DNA of 64,000 nt from Saururus chinensis. Its lineage: Eukaryota; Streptophyta; Magnoliopsida; Piperales; Saururaceae. Below, piece by piece: positions 37,641-49,430 of this stretch. The position numbers and the translations under genes were made by a program. Where the stretch lies: assembly GCA_035235625.1 (NCBI GenBank), contig CP141148.1, positions 14,757,057-14,821,056 of the forward strand, written 5' to 3'. A model generated the notes under the pieces. The model ran no database searches. It saw only the letters and a program-made list of their open reading frames with translations, and had not been told where the DNA came from. Positions within the stretch are counted from its first letter, which is position 1; every line of letters begins with the position of its first letter.

Positions 37641-38277
37641 TGAAAACATGTATCAGGCTGGATAATTTGTTTGTAGTTAACTAGGTGGCGAGGTACATGA
37701 CTGATCCAGGGTGGACTGGCGGGGAGGTAGTAAAGTGGATATTTACATACTTAAGAAGTTCTTTAAGCATGACTATGTTTTGATGGACAGTTTGACATAA
37801 GATTGATTGGTTTTGTGGATTCATATTATAGTGGTAACATAGACAGCAAATAGAGTACTACAAGGTTTTTCTTTACCCTAGGCAATGGTGGAGTGGCTTA
37901 GTAGTCACAATAACAAAAGCTAGTGCCCACTTCTTCTTTAGAGGCTGAGTATGTTACAATGACAAAGGCTTGCATACAGATGTTGTGGCTGAAAGATTTT
38001 CTAAAGGAACTTGAAATGACACAAGAAAAATGTGCATGCCATTTTGACAACAATAATGCCATTATTATGGCTAAAAATAGTACATTCCATGCCAAGACAA
38101 AGCACTTCAACATCAAATATCATTTCATGTAAGAGTTAGTGGACGAGAAGAAGGTGTTCCTGGAAAAGATCCACACCAATGACAATTCAGTAGACATGTT
38201 CACCAAATTGGTGATAGTGGAGAAGTTGAGCCTTAGCTCAACCTCCATTGGTCTTCTACACTAGAGGATTGATGGCG
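37640..38277 (+). pseudogene. Copia RNase H (element C1, 3' part)
   Basis: Frameshifted RNase H text: FVDSYYSGNIDSK (37810-37850), FTLGNGGVAWLSS (37873-37905), LEAEYVTMTKACIQMLWLKDFLKEL (37935-38015), then HFDNNNAIIMAKNSTFHAKTKHFNIKYHFM to 38130. It ends with DNSVDMFTKL (38180-38210) and a short C-terminus. It continues the plus-strand copia element whose gag-protease lies at 34.6-36.1 kb; integrase and RT between them are missing. Confidence 0.88.
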
Positions 38278-38374
38278 ATCACACATTTGTACTGTTTCAC
38301 AGGAAGCAACACTTTCAAACTATTGACTTGAAGTGGGAAAATGCAGGTTGGAGATGATGTGCTTGACAGTCTTC

Positions 38375-38384
38375 AAGTGGGAGA
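38375..38384 (+). other. Polypurine tract of copia C1
   Basis: AAGTGGGAGA followed by TTATTGG, matching the usual copia AAGTGGGAGA/TTGTTGG junction. The 3' LTR is truncated after about 35 bp. Confidence 0.75.
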
Positions 38385-38419
38385 TTATTGGATACCTTCA
38401 TACTAGGAATCCTGAGTGG

Positions 38420-39332
38420 ACACACATGGTTCGAATCAGAAAGTCTTAAATAGAACTAAAAACTTAAGATATACACGAGTATGAAACAAGAACCACCATA
38501 CATGATGTTTTATTATCATAACAAAGTAAATAAGAAAACATAACAAAGTCAAGAGGTATCCACGCCTAATCCCATGCTCTCTCCGAACGTTCTTCATATA
38601 GAGGGTCCTGGTTAACTGCATGTCATGCCATGCAGCCCCAAAATAAAACACAGAAAGAGGGTGAGTAAAACTCAGTAAGATTTTGGATAAGGTAACGGTA
38701 AATCAAAAAACATCCACGATACCTAACATGGTCTATCAGATCTAAATATCATATAATATCCTATTTCTGATTACTTCCCTTACCATAACCATACTTAACA
38801 TAAACAATTACCCTACTTGCAAGTATTTCAAACATATTGTTCCTAACATGATTAGTTATCACATATAACCTGCATGAGAAGTGTCTCTAACACACAATCA
38901 CATCATGCATAATCATCACATATAACCTACATGAGAAGTGTCTCTAATACATAATCGCATCATACATAATCAACACATATAACCTGCATGAGAAGTGTCT
39001 CTTATCACATAATCATCATATATAGCTTGCATGAGAAGTGTCTCTAATACACAATTTAATTATGCATAATCATCACATATAACCTGTATGAGAAGTGTCT
39101 CTAAGACACAATCACATCATGCATAATCATCATCAATCAACCTGCATGTAAGTGCCACTAATCACACTAATCACAACCATGCAAATCTATAAAAAGTCAA
39201 CCCTGCTTAATCGGCTGAAGCATAAGCAGTCTATGCTCACTCCAAACCATCCCCAACAAGAAAGTATGAAGGAAATATGCAATTTGGGTAAATTCCTTAG
39301 CAGGGAATAATTCCCCCTATGTAAGATGGTGC
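38420..39332 (-). mobile_element. Long LTR LY (minisatellite family), copy 2
   Basis: Homologous to 17510-18218: ATCAGAAAGTCT, CACCATACATGATGTT, CCATGCAGCCCC and the GGGTGAGTAAAACTCAG block occur in the same order, then the same 57-bp minisatellite. The left end is lost at the copia junction; the right part is interrupted at 39333 by a CACTA terminus. Confidence 0.7.
38853..39150. repeat. 57-bp minisatellite in LTR LY copy 2
   Basis: About 5.5 copies of a unit with core CACATATAACCTGCATGAGA and GTGTCTCTAA. The third copy has lost part of its 3' half. Same unit as 18010-18218. Confidence 0.9.
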
Positions 39333-40080
39333 CACTACAACAAAATAGATTAATAGCAATGCAATTATACGTCGCTAATAATGCTACAAATGTTGCTAAT
39401 AGGTATTAGTGACGCAAAGAGTTGAAAAAACCATAGTCGCAATTGCTAATTCGTGGCGAATAACAAAAATCGTTGTTAATATTCATTATTAGAGATGTAT
39501 ATCTAATCATTGCAAATATTTTTTTATGCCTCGCTATTAATGTACCATTAGCAATGTATAATATGCATTGCTAATACGAATTAGTAGCGATGAATGTATA
39601 TCAGTCGCAAATACATATAATAGCGACATTTAACTATACGTCGCTAATGAGTATTAGCGATAGATATTTATACGTCGCTAGAATTAAACATTTGCGACAC
39701 ATATAAATAGTCGATAATACTCAAATATTACTGACGTATAAATATACATCATTAATACGTTATGGCGGCGAATATTTATATGTCGCAATTAGCTTTATTG
39801 AAACATTTTTCTTTATGTCGTCAATATGCATTTAATAAGGACGTACACATATGTCGTTATTAATTCTATACGTCACTAATGTCTATAAAATTAATTTTAG
39901 GCGGAGATATACTTCACTATTTGGTAGAATTGTAGTGACGTTTGTTGGTATATGTCGCTAATAGTTGTATTTTTGCGACATATAAGTTATATGTAGCAAA
40001 AAATATTGAAAAATATTAAATAATGATTAGTTGCTTATTTAAATATTTATTGAGACATTATAAATACGTCGCTAAATTTC
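39333..40080. repeat. CACTA-1 left terminus and subterminal repeat array
   Basis: Over 20 copies of (A)TTAGCGAC(G) or its reverse complement GTCGCTAA(T), degenerate and in both orientations, typical of transposase-binding subterminal repeats in CACTA elements. Confidence 0.85.
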
Positions 40081-41334
40081 ATTTAATATTAAAAATATAA
40101 AATAAATTCAATCAATTATACCAAAACTCCCGCTAATGCACATTTCACCTCTTCCCCTCTTCTTAGAGCTCGAACCTATGTACCAACTACTCCTACATTT
40201 GCGACCGGTTATCGTATGAAAGATTTTGCTTAATTTAATGAAAGAAATTAATTTAAAAATTATTATTTTTACTTTCTTGGTAACAAGATTTATTACATTG
40301 GAATTAATACATCATGTGTTCAAATTAATGCAACACCACTAAAATGGTCACAAGTAATGCTTTTTGTTTGTGTACGAATGACATGAACATATTGCCACAT
40401 ATCTCTTACATAGCTCTTCAATCTAAGCTTATTTCCCTCTGTGTACAAGAATCAAAAGTTGGAAGTCCAACAAGTTCCTTGACCCCTTTCCAGCGCATCT
40501 TGATTGCTCAAATGTTCCCATAGCCCATCAAATGCGAAAATCACAAATGATCACGTGGCTTAAGGGGATGCACATAAATTGAGGGTTCAACACTTAGGTT
40601 GGGCACCCTGAGTTCAATTTGGCAAATAAGAGCTCTCTATTATATTCAGCCCTTTTCAAATATATATCACCAATGGATCTTGTTACTTTAAAATAATGAA
40701 AGATAATAAACCATTTGCTCAAACTTGAAATTATTTTCATTATATTCAGAAAATATGAAATTTAACCATTATCAGGTGTTAAATTATTTTAGTGAATGAA
40801 GACAATTTCAAAAATAAAAACAGGTGAATGAGAACTCATTTTATTCCATGACTTTCCTTGGGCCAATCTAGGATAAAGAAGTGTTTTCCGATTAACAAAA
40901 GTAACTCTATTTGAGACTGCAATCAATTTTGGCTGCAATTGAGCAAAATTTAATATAAAATTCATCAATTATAACAAATAAACACCACAAGAAAGTTTCA
41001 TTATAATCATCACATAGCATCATCTTGGCAGAGTTATATAGGGTGGGCAACAAAAATCTGCTCCTGCTTCGATGCATCAAATGGTTTCTCGGCTCAAGAT
41101 TCATTTTGCAACTATCTATCATTTATCAACTATCTAAGCCTTATTGCCAATTTGATTACTCATAGGTTCTTGAAGAATCCTTCTAAAGCCACGCCCTCCC
41201 ATTTCACTCACTTCAACACTACTAGATTGATATTTGTCTTTTCTCAGCTGCCCAACAATGATTTTAGAGCACATGAACATGCAACAAGTTTGTAGGCAAT
41301 ATATTTAGGAGTTTTTTCCATATTGTCTGGCCAA
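40081..41334. other. CACTA-1 interior without recognisable gene
   Basis: AT-rich. The short ORFs have no identifiable domain. Confidence 0.45.
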
Positions 41335-41335
41335 A

Positions 41336-41384
41336 GAATGAAATATTCCATATTCCCTAGATTTTAAATGGAAATGCCATATGA
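41336..41384 (+). repeat. MULE1 left TIR
   Basis: 49 bp, three mismatches to the inverted right end at 55754-55802. Confidence 0.88.
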
Positions 41385-42191
41385 CCTAGAATAACACGAT
41401 ATAAGCTAAAATTTGGACTGAAATACCCCTGACCGGAGGTAGGGTTTTATATCGTGTTAAACCCTCACAAAGTTGCATTCATTGGCATACGATTTCAGAT
41501 GCCGGCGATTCCTCCGAGTGAAAAACTCCGTTTCGATTGAAAACTCACTTCCGACTGGAAAGTCCTTTAATTGAGCACCGTGTAAGCAGCGTGTGAGAAG
41601 CTTTTGCGACCTATCTAACCAAAACATCGAATATTAAGGATTTTCTGTTATGGAATGAGTTTGAGTTTCCGAAGAATTAGTTTTTGAACAAGGGTTTCTC
41701 GTAAGCTGAGTTTTGAAACTGTACGCCCCAAAGCTAGTTCTTCTTTGTAGCATGGATCGGGTTTGCGGCAATTCCAGAAAAGCAGTAGTTGAACTAGTGT
41801 TCAATCTGGCTTAGAGAACAACAAGGGAGGTTTTGTGGTAAGGCATTTTGGATATTTGTATGCACGATTTTTGATTTAGCGTGTACTTGAACACACAACA
41901 TAGGCTGTCAAATTAGACTATCGTTGCGTCAGAAAGATAATATGTCATATATCGTGTGCTCAATTAGATGGTGGAAGCACGATGTTTAACCATAATGATG
42001 TCGTGTATGCGGGGGCCTCTTAGTGTATGTTCGATTACATGATACATATACTTATTGTCTCTATAGAAGTTAGTTAGAAAGTGTGAACCAACACGGTTAT
42101 TGATTATGGTCATGACCTATTGTTGATTGACATATACATATATATATATATATATCCAATTTTTTAGACGTAAAGTTAGAGTATTACTCAA

Positions 42192-42893
42192 ATGACGGAG
42201 TCAGTGACGGTTGTAGAAGAGAAGAAGAAGAGAATCTATGGGAGAAGACCAGGTCTAAGAACGAATAGTTTCCCCACTGGACTGCATCTATCAAAAGACC
42301 TTGTAGATTCACATCTAGGATGCAAGGCGATTTTAGTGGAGTCTGGGTTTTACCCATTATATGATTGCGAGCTCATCATCATCTCCAGGCCGCTGTTGGA
42401 TGTACTCTTTGGTGATTGTTGACTTACTGGAGGTCTACAACATAAGGAGCAAAAGACTACCCCTTACAGTGGCTGAAGTGGATATGATCACGGGGTTGAG
42501 TGGAAAAGGGAGCCCGTGTAAAGTGGAAAGCAACAAGGGGGAGGCTGCCCAAGGCAAGGGGGAATTCTACAAGAAGTTCTTCGAAGGGAAGCGGCCGGAG
42601 AAGACAGGACTAGAAGAATTGTTCAAAGAAGTGGTTGTGGAAACAAGGAATGTTTTAGATGAGGACTTAGCACGGTTGGCGATCGTGCACATGGGTGTCC
42701 TTGTGTTATTCATGCAGAGCAATAGAGCTATATCCCCAGCTCTATGTGCTTACTTAGATGACATGTCCGTCGGGAGGAGCTACAATTAGGCAGGCGCCGT
42801 ACATGATTTGCTGATGAGAGGCATATTGGCAGCCCACCGAAACATCATGAGTAGACAGGACGAGCGTTCTGCCATGCTCCAGTAATGTTCGTA
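42192..42893 (+). pseudogene. ULP1-like MULE gene, N-terminal part
   Basis: ATG 42192 opens a reading frame (MTESVTVVEEKKKRIYGRRPG) that shifts near 42400 into VYNIRSKRLPLTVAEVDMITGLSGKG (42430-42510). It runs on to LARLAIVHMGVLVLFMQSNRAI (42668-42735) and YLDDMSVGRSYN at 42789. After one stop, AGAVHDLLMRGILAAHRNIM continues to about 42850. The layout (LPLT..EV..I.GL, then a helical DLARLA block, then GRSYNWAG-like) is that of the N-terminal domain found upstream of ULP1-like proteases in plant MULEs. A likely intron follows (about 42890-43160). No known cellular role; in these elements the protein is presumed nuclear. Confidence 0.6.
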
Positions 42894-43158
42894 TGTATTA
42901 TAATACACGAATTCTAATATCGTAATTATAATGACACAATATGTTTTACAGAGATGAATATCGCCTCATTGGTCACACAATACGAACTCTCAATTATGTT
43001 ATCAGACATACTACATTTAACATACATGTAGACATATCGTGCATAGGACATTAGACAATCATAATGTATCGTTTTACTAGAAACACGATGTGGCCACTGG
43101 TGTGTTATCCGTAACATGACTAATTTATTATAGTGAAGATACTAAACATTTTAGACTA

Positions 43159-43512
43159 ATGTTTATATTCTTTTGTATTGTCTGCCACGTATGGTTTTAT
43201 GAGCATACGTCCATATGGGCCCCCAGTGGTCCTCCATGCAGCTCGAGGTGCAAGAGATTACCCGGATTTACCCAACTTTTGAGTGACATGGAGAAGGCCA
43301 ATAAACTTGACCCAACTGATGAAAAGGGGAGGAAGAAGATTTTAGCTCATCACCGGATGAGGAAGTGGTACGGGGATGTCTTCATGAGGCTGAAGCCAGA
43401 CTCGCAAATTATTATGCGCATCACACCAATGGCCGAAGAGGTGCACTTGATGGATGGACAAAGGGCGATCCCAAAAGCTAAGAAGGAGCTACGCAGCCTT
43501 TCCGAACAATGA
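43159..43512 (+). pseudogene. ULP1-like MULE gene, middle exon
   Basis: HVWFYEHTSIWAP (43187-43226) is the conserved WFYEHT motif of MULE ULP1-associated domains. It is followed by a charged region (RKKILAHHRMRKWYGDVFMRL, about 43331-43393) and ends at a stop at 43510. The next coding block starts at 44250. Intervening sequence 43513-44249 has weak ORFs and several ATCGTG/CACGAT words. Confidence 0.55.
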
Positions 43513-44249
43513 AACCCGGCCATGCCCCCCATGGTGAGACGTCGGGGCATGTACATTCTGGCCATGACATCATTGAATCATTTGTCATGCCAGTTGATGT
43601 CATGACGGGAATATGTGAAGTTGTTTTGGAGAAGGCTGTTCTATACGGTGAGCAGGGATGGAACACGGATTGAGTTGCAACTACACTCTAGCATGTTAAG
43701 GATGATCTAGAGGTGGCAACTAGCCTCATAGAATAGATGCAACCCCCCAAGGAACGAGAGACAGAACAACCGCCTGACTTAGCTGTTGGTCACCCAAGCA
43801 TCAACCCCTCCTCCAAGAACCGAAGGGTCACCTTCGGTTAGTTCAAAGGCAAGAGCTTCAAAATCAAGATAAGTTCGCCAACCATCTGCCCCCGAACATC
43901 AACCAGTACAAGTCCCTCAGCTAGTGGAAGAGGGATTCATTTTGAGTAAGTACGACAGTTTAATGTATTGTGTTTTGTTAGGGGATATTTGTGTAGTTGA
44001 GTACATGATAAGAGATCATATCGTTGAGTAAGAAAGACGATGGTTGGATTGTCATGTTATTGATCACACGATCATTGAATCAGGAGTTGTGAGAACCATC
44101 TCTTCGTGGTCGTGTGATTGTGAGCATGATTAGGCTTTCTGTCATGTTTCTACGGATATGATAAGCATTTGTATCGTGCTTGTAAATGATGACTTGTGTG
44201 GATATTGCGTGGTTACTAACACGATGACTTACTTCTTAAATATAGAGAA

Positions 44250-44753
44250 ATGGCAACCGCAAGCGGCCACCATACCGAAGTTGGTCTGAAGTTGCAAAGG
44301 ACCGTAATAACTAGATTTTTGAGGAAAATAAATGCAGAATTCATGGAACAACCCCGGGATGTCGAAGAACAACTGTGGGAGTTAGAGGAACCAAACCTTC
44401 CCCAAGATGTCAACAAACAACCCCGGGAGGTAGATGAACCGAACCTTCCACCTGAGGTCGTGGCTCAAGTCTGCAATGTGCCGAAACAACCCTGTGAGGG
44501 ACCCACAGACCAACTGGAGATTCCAGAACAATCTTTGAAGGGATCGGAAGCACCCCAGCAAGTGAATAAAGGAGCAGTACCCAAACGAGTAAAAATCAGA
44601 GTGAAGCGGGAAGCTTCTCCTTGCCCTCCCATTGTACCTCATGCACAACGGAAGTTGAGGTCCACCGCAATTGAACCATCTGCTAAAGGTCAGAAGCTTG
44701 TGAAGAAAGTTGCAGCTCAAGTATCGAAGAAGCCAAACTATTTCAACAGCTAC
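44250..44753 (+). pseudogene. ULP1-like MULE gene, hinge region, split by CACTA-2
   Basis: An open frame from ATG 44250 (MATASGHHTEVGLKLQRTVI...). It is Pro/Gln/Glu-rich with four imperfect copies of an EQP..VEEP/NLP unit at about 44345-44470, then a basic stretch (KRVKIRVKREASPCP, about 44585). The tyrosine codon TAC at 44751-44753 is the TSD of CACTA-2; the frame resumes after the TAC at 49437-49439. Low-complexity linker, no catalytic role visible. Confidence 0.6.
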
Positions 44754-44769
44754 CACTACAACAAAATGC

Positions 44770-45300
44770 AGTATTAGCGACGCTTAGCTAAAAACAACTA
44801 TTTGTGACGTATAAAAAAGCATCGCAAAAAATTGAACTATTAGCGACACATTTTCATATGCGTCGCTAATAGTTATATATTAGCGACGCTTAGCTTAAAG
44901 TATCGCTAATACTAATCCTATTAACGACACTTTATTATAAGCGTCGATAATAGCAATCCTATTAGCGACGCTTTATTATAAGCGTTGTTAATAGTTCCTC
45001 TATTTGCGACGCTTCATATAACCGTCGCTAAAAGATATATATTTTAAAAAAAATAGAAAAAAATAGAACTATTAGTGATGCTTTTCATAAGCGTCGCTAA
45101 TAGCTTTCTCAATAGTGACGCACATATACAAGCGTCGCTAATAGTGCCTACTATTAGCGACACTTACAAAAGAGTCACTAATAGTATTGAATTAAAAATA
45201 AAAAAAATACAACTTTTTAAATTAGTAGCGACGCTTGTCAATAAGCGTTGCAAATACTATTTCTAATAGTGACATTTGTTAACAAGTGTTGCTAATAGCT
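44770..45300. repeat. CACTA-2 left subterminal repeats
   Basis: About 20 copies of TTAGCGACGCTT or its complement AAGCGTCGCTAA, often paired as short inverted repeats 20-30 bp apart. Confidence 0.9.
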
Positions 45301-45510
45301 ATACTAATTTATTTTATTTAATAAATAAATATTAAAAAATTATAATAAAATTTGTAAATATAATATATTTTATTAGATATTTACTATTTGTATATACAAT
45401 AAATAAATATTAAAATTTCAATAAAAACTAGTGTTAATAATTCACTATTTATATATAATATATTTTATTTTTTAAATTTTATTATTAATTTTAAATTATA
45501 ATTTATAATA

Positions 45511-45840
45511 AAAGAGAGAGTGAAGATAGTGCATTGAGAGAGAGAGAGAGAGTGAGAGTGAGGAGAGAGAGGGATTGAAGAGAGAGAGAGGAGAGAGAGT
45601 GGGAGGAGAGAGAGAGGGAGGCAGGAGAGACAGAGACAGAGATAGAGGAGAGAGAGGAGAGACAGAGAGATGAGAGAGAGAGGGAGGGAGGAGAGAGAGA
45701 GAAAGAGAGGAGAGAGAGAAAGAGAGGAGAGAAGGAGGAGAGAGGAGGAGTGGGGGAGAGAGAGGAAGAGGGAGGAGAGAGATAGGGTGAGGGAGAGGAG
45801 AGAGGGAGGGTAGAGAGAGAGAAGAGGGAGGAGAGAGAGG
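45511..45840 (+). repeat. GA tract 1 in CACTA-2
   Basis: Nearly pure purine GAGAGAGGA-type sequence. Any ORF here (Arg/Glu-rich) is an artefact. Confidence 0.95.
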
Positions 45841-45894
45841 AAATTTTTTTATGTTTGTTATGTATTTTTATTTAAAAATTAATTAAAAAAAGAA

Positions 45895-45962
45895 ACATGT
45901 GTTAGTGGCGTATAGGCTAAAACATTGCTAATACCCCTAGTATTAGCGACATATAATTATAT
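45895..45962. repeat. Internal subterminal-type motif block 1
   Basis: TTAGTGGCGTATAGG and GTATTAGCGACATA between GA tracts 1 and 2. Resembles the subterminal repeats although far from the ends. Confidence 0.7.
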
Positions 45963-45974
45963 AAAATATTAAAA

Positions 45975-46208
45975 ATAGAGAGAGGAGGGAGAGAGAAGGA
46001 GTGAGGGAGAGAGAGAGAAAGAGGGAGGAAAGATGGAGAGAGCGGAGAGAGAGAGGAGAGAAGGAGAGAGAGAGAGGGAGGGAGGAGAGAGAGAGGAGAG
46101 AGAGAAGGGAGAGGGAGGAGAGAGAGAGGGAGGGAGGAGAGAGAGAGATGGAGAGATAGTGGGAGAGGGAGGAGAGAGAGAAGATGGTGGAGGGAGGAGA
46201 GAGAGGAA
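45975..46208 (+). repeat. GA tract 2 in CACTA-2
   Basis: About 230 bp of GA-rich purine sequence, like tract 1. Confidence 0.95.
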
Positions 46209-46249
46209 ATTTTATTAATTTATTATTTAAAAATTGATAAACAAATAAA

Positions 46250-46375
46250 AAGGTATTCGCGACATATAATCATATATGTCACTAATACCTTTGAGTATGA
46301 GCGACATATATGCATATACGTCGTTGATATGTGTGAGTATTAGCAATGTACAAGAGTATACATCCCTAATACATT
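46250..46375. repeat. Internal subterminal-type motif block 2
   Basis: TATTCGCGACATATA, GAGCGACATATATG and ATACGTCGTTGATA between GA tracts 2 and 3. Confidence 0.7.
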
Positions 46376-46407
46376 TTTTTTATTTTTTTAAATAAAAATA
46401 TAAAATA

Positions 46408-47838
46408 CAGAGAGGGGGGAGAGAGGAGAAAGGGAGATAGAGGGAGGAGAGAGGGGAGAGAGAGAGGAGAGAGAGAGAGATAGGGGATAGAGAAAGAGGG
46501 TAGAGAGACAACCGAGAGAGAGGGGGAGAGAGAGGACAGAGAGATAGGGGATAGAGAAAGAGGGTAGAGAGAGAACGGAGAGAAAAGGGGAGAGAGAGGA
46601 GAGAGAAAAGGGAGAGAAAGAAGGGAGAGAGAGAGGAGTGAGAGATAGGGGATAGTGAAAGAGGGTAGAGAGAGATAGGGAGAGAGTGAGGGTAGAGAGA
46701 GAAGGGAGAGAGATAAGAGGGTGGAGAGAGGGAAGAGAGAGAGACGTAGAGAGAGAAGAGAGAGAGGAGATAGGGAGAGGGAGGAGAAGGAGGAGAGAGA
46801 TAGGGGATAGAGAGAGAGGGTAGAGAGAGAAGGGAGACAGAGAGAAGAGAGACAGAGAAGGAAGAGAGAGAGGAGTGAGTGAATGGAGAGAGAGAGACGG
46901 GGGTAGAGAAATAGGGTAGAGAGAGAGGGTAGAGAGAGAAGGGAGAGAGAAGGGGAGAGAGAGAGGGTAGAGAAGGAAGGGAGAGAGAGGGGAGGGAGGA
47001 GAGAGGGTAGAGAGAGAAGGGAGAGAGAGAGGGGAGGGAGGAGAGAGGGTAGAGAGAGATGGGAGAGAGAGAGGGGAGGGAGGAGAGAGGGTAGAGAGAG
47101 AAGGGAGAGAGAGAGAGAGAAGAGGGTGGAGGGAGGGAGGAGAGAGAAGTAGAGAGAAAGGAGATAGGGAGAGAGAGGTAAAGAGAGAAGAGAGAGGGAG
47201 TAGAGAGAAAGGAGATAGGGAGAGAGAGGTGAGAGAGAAGAGAGAGGTGAGAGAGAGAAGAGAGAGGGAGTAGAGAGAGAGGAGAGATAGGGGGAGAGAG
47301 GAGAGGGAAGAGAGAGAGGGAAAGTGAGAGAGGGGAGAGAAGGGGAGAGAGAGGGGAGGGAGTAGAGAGAGTGGAGAGAGAGAGAGAGGGAGAGAGAGAC
47401 AGTAGAGAGAGATGGGAGAGAGAGAAGAGGGTGGAGGGAGGGAGGAGAGAGAGAGGTAGAGAGAGAGGAGAGATAGAGGAGATAGGGAAAGAGGAGAGGG
47501 AAGAGAGAGAGGGAGAGAAGGGTGAGAGAGGGTAGAGAGAGAAGGGAGAGAGAAGGGGGTGGAGGGAGGGAGGAGAGAGAGTGGTAGAGAGAGAAAAGAG
47601 GGGGAGAGAGAGGAGATATGGAGAGAGAGGAGAGGGAAGAGAGAAAGAGGGGAGAAGGGAGAGAGAGGGTAGAGAGAGAAGGGAGAGGGAGGAGAGGGTG
47701 GAGGGAGGGAGGAGAGGAGAGAGAGAGAGGAGGGTGGAGGGAGGGAGGAGAGAGAGGGTAGAGAGGAGAGAGAGAGGAGATAGGGGGAGAGAGGAGAGTG
47801 AAGAAAGAGAGAGGGGAGGGAAGAGAGAAAGGGGAGGG
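46408..47838 (+). repeat. GA tract 3 in CACTA-2, ~1.4 kb
   Basis: About 1430 bp of almost uninterrupted purines with higher-order repeats, for example GAGAGGGTAGAGAGAGAAGG many times and GGGGATAGAGAAAGAGGG at least twice. Long enough for stable triplex (H-DNA) structures and replication slippage. No coding meaning. Confidence 0.95.
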
Positions 47839-47867
47839 GATATGAATTTCTTTTTTTTAAAAATAGG

Positions 47868-47975
47868 AGTATTAGCGATGTATAAGTGTATACATCGCTA
47901 TTACTATGTTTTATTAGCGATGTAGAGCTTATACGTCGCTGTTATTTTGTATTAGCGATCCTCATTGTGAGCTTC
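47868..47975. repeat. Internal subterminal-type motif block 3
   Basis: ATTAGCGATGTATAAG, ATTAGCGATGTAG and ATACGTCGCTGTTA directly after GA tract 3. Confidence 0.7.
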
Positions 47976-48104
47976 GCAAATGTAATTAAAAAAAAAGCAT
48001 TACCGTGGGTGAAATTCCACCCGTGCAGGGAAATTTCTTGGGAAATTTTGCGCAGTCAAAATTTCCTTACACGGGTGAAATTTCGCTTGTTGCCTATAAA
48101 TTTA

Positions 48105-48780
48105 CAGAGCCCCCTTCCCCATTTTTCCTAGCGTTGCCTCACCGCCGCCGCCTGCCGCCTCGCTGCCCTGCCACCTCCTTGGCCTCTCACCCCCGCCGCC
48201 CATGGCGCCCACGGCGCCCCGTTCTTTGGCCCCCCCACCCACTCTATTCCCCCCTCCTCATTCTTTCGCTCCCCTCGTTGTCTGCCATCTCCCACCGTCA
48301 CGTCTCCCCTCCGGCCACAGTCAGCCTTCCTCCACTGCCCTCCCACCCCTGCGGTCCCTACTCCCCATTCTCTGCCCTGCCCCATTTTCTCTCTCCCTCT
48401 GCTCCGGTCCCCCTCCCTCCCCTACTCTAGCCTCCCTGTCGCCCGCCGCTGCATTTCCCGGCCGCCGTGCTGCCCTACGCCCACAGCTGCCGTCCTCTGC
48501 CGCCCTCCCACTCCTATGGTCCCCCTCCCCCATCTCCCCTGCCCCATTCCCCCTCTCCCTCTGCTACGGTCAACCCCTCCCTCCCCTGCTCGGCCGCTGC
48601 GTCTCCCCACCGGCCGCCGCTGCCCGGTCCTCTTCCTCTCCACCCCCTTCCCCTTCCCCTCCTCCCGTCCGCCCCGCACTCCCCCTCCCTCTTCCCTTCC
48701 CGTGCTCCGCCCCCCACCCCTCCCTCCCCTTGCTCCAATCCTCCCCCCCCCCCCCCTGGTGCCCCTCCTCTCCCTCTAAT
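48105..48780 (+). repeat. C-rich pyrimidine tract in CACTA-2
   Basis: About 675 bp dominated by C and T (CCCCTCCC, CCGCCG). Yields Pro-rich and Gly/Arg-rich chance ORFs on both strands. Pyrimidine bias opposite to the GA tracts on the same strand. Confidence 0.85.
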
Positions 48781-48899
48781 TTTTAGTCCTATGATTTTTA
48801 GAGGAGGGGGGAGGAGCCAGGGGTCCGGTGTGCCTCCATCTTCCGGCCCCCTCTCCTTTCCCTGGTGGGCCAATGGGCCCATTGGGGATTTTTTTTTTA

Positions 48900-49430
48900 A
48901 AATTTATTAGCGACGCTTAAAAAGTGTCGCTATTTGATTTTAAAAAGAAAATTAAATTACTAATGACGCTTAAAAAGCGTCGCAATTTGATTTAAAAAAA
49001 ATTACGCTTAAAACACGTCGTAATGTTTTTTTTTAAAATAATTATTAGCAACGCTTTATATATACGCCGCTAATAAGTTATTTTTATTTTTTTAAAATTA
49101 TTTTTTCTATTAACGATGTATAAATAAGTGTCGCTAATAATTCCTTATTAGCAACGTTTATAATATACGTCGCTTATAATTTATTTTTTTATTTTTTTAA
49201 AAAAATTATTTTCTATTATTAGTGATGCATAATTATTATTAGCGACGCATAACTATACATCGCTAATAATCCTTATTAGCGACGTTTTTAGTTATAAGTC
49301 ACAAATTGGTAATAGTGAGAGCAGTATTTTCGACGCTTATAGAGATTTATTATACGTCGCTAATAGTCATTGGTGACATCTATGGGACTATTAGTGACTC
49401 ATAAATGCATCGCTAATAGTCCTTTTTGTT
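48900..49430. repeat. CACTA-2 right subterminal repeats
   Basis: Dense TTAGCGACG and CGTCGCTAA motifs leading into the right TIR. Confidence 0.9.

Noticed and set aside
18010-39150. Regular 57-bp repeats as a CRISPR-like array
   Set aside because: The whole unit, not just a short repeat, is conserved; there are no variable spacers; located in plant LTRs.
46033-47925. Arg/Glu/Gly-rich ORFs
   Set aside because: Purine tracts of CACTA-2 read as codons; no conserved domain and present in any frame.
48005-48910. Pro-rich and Gly/Arg-rich ORFs up to 194 residues
   Set aside because: C-rich low-complexity DNA open in several frames on both strands.
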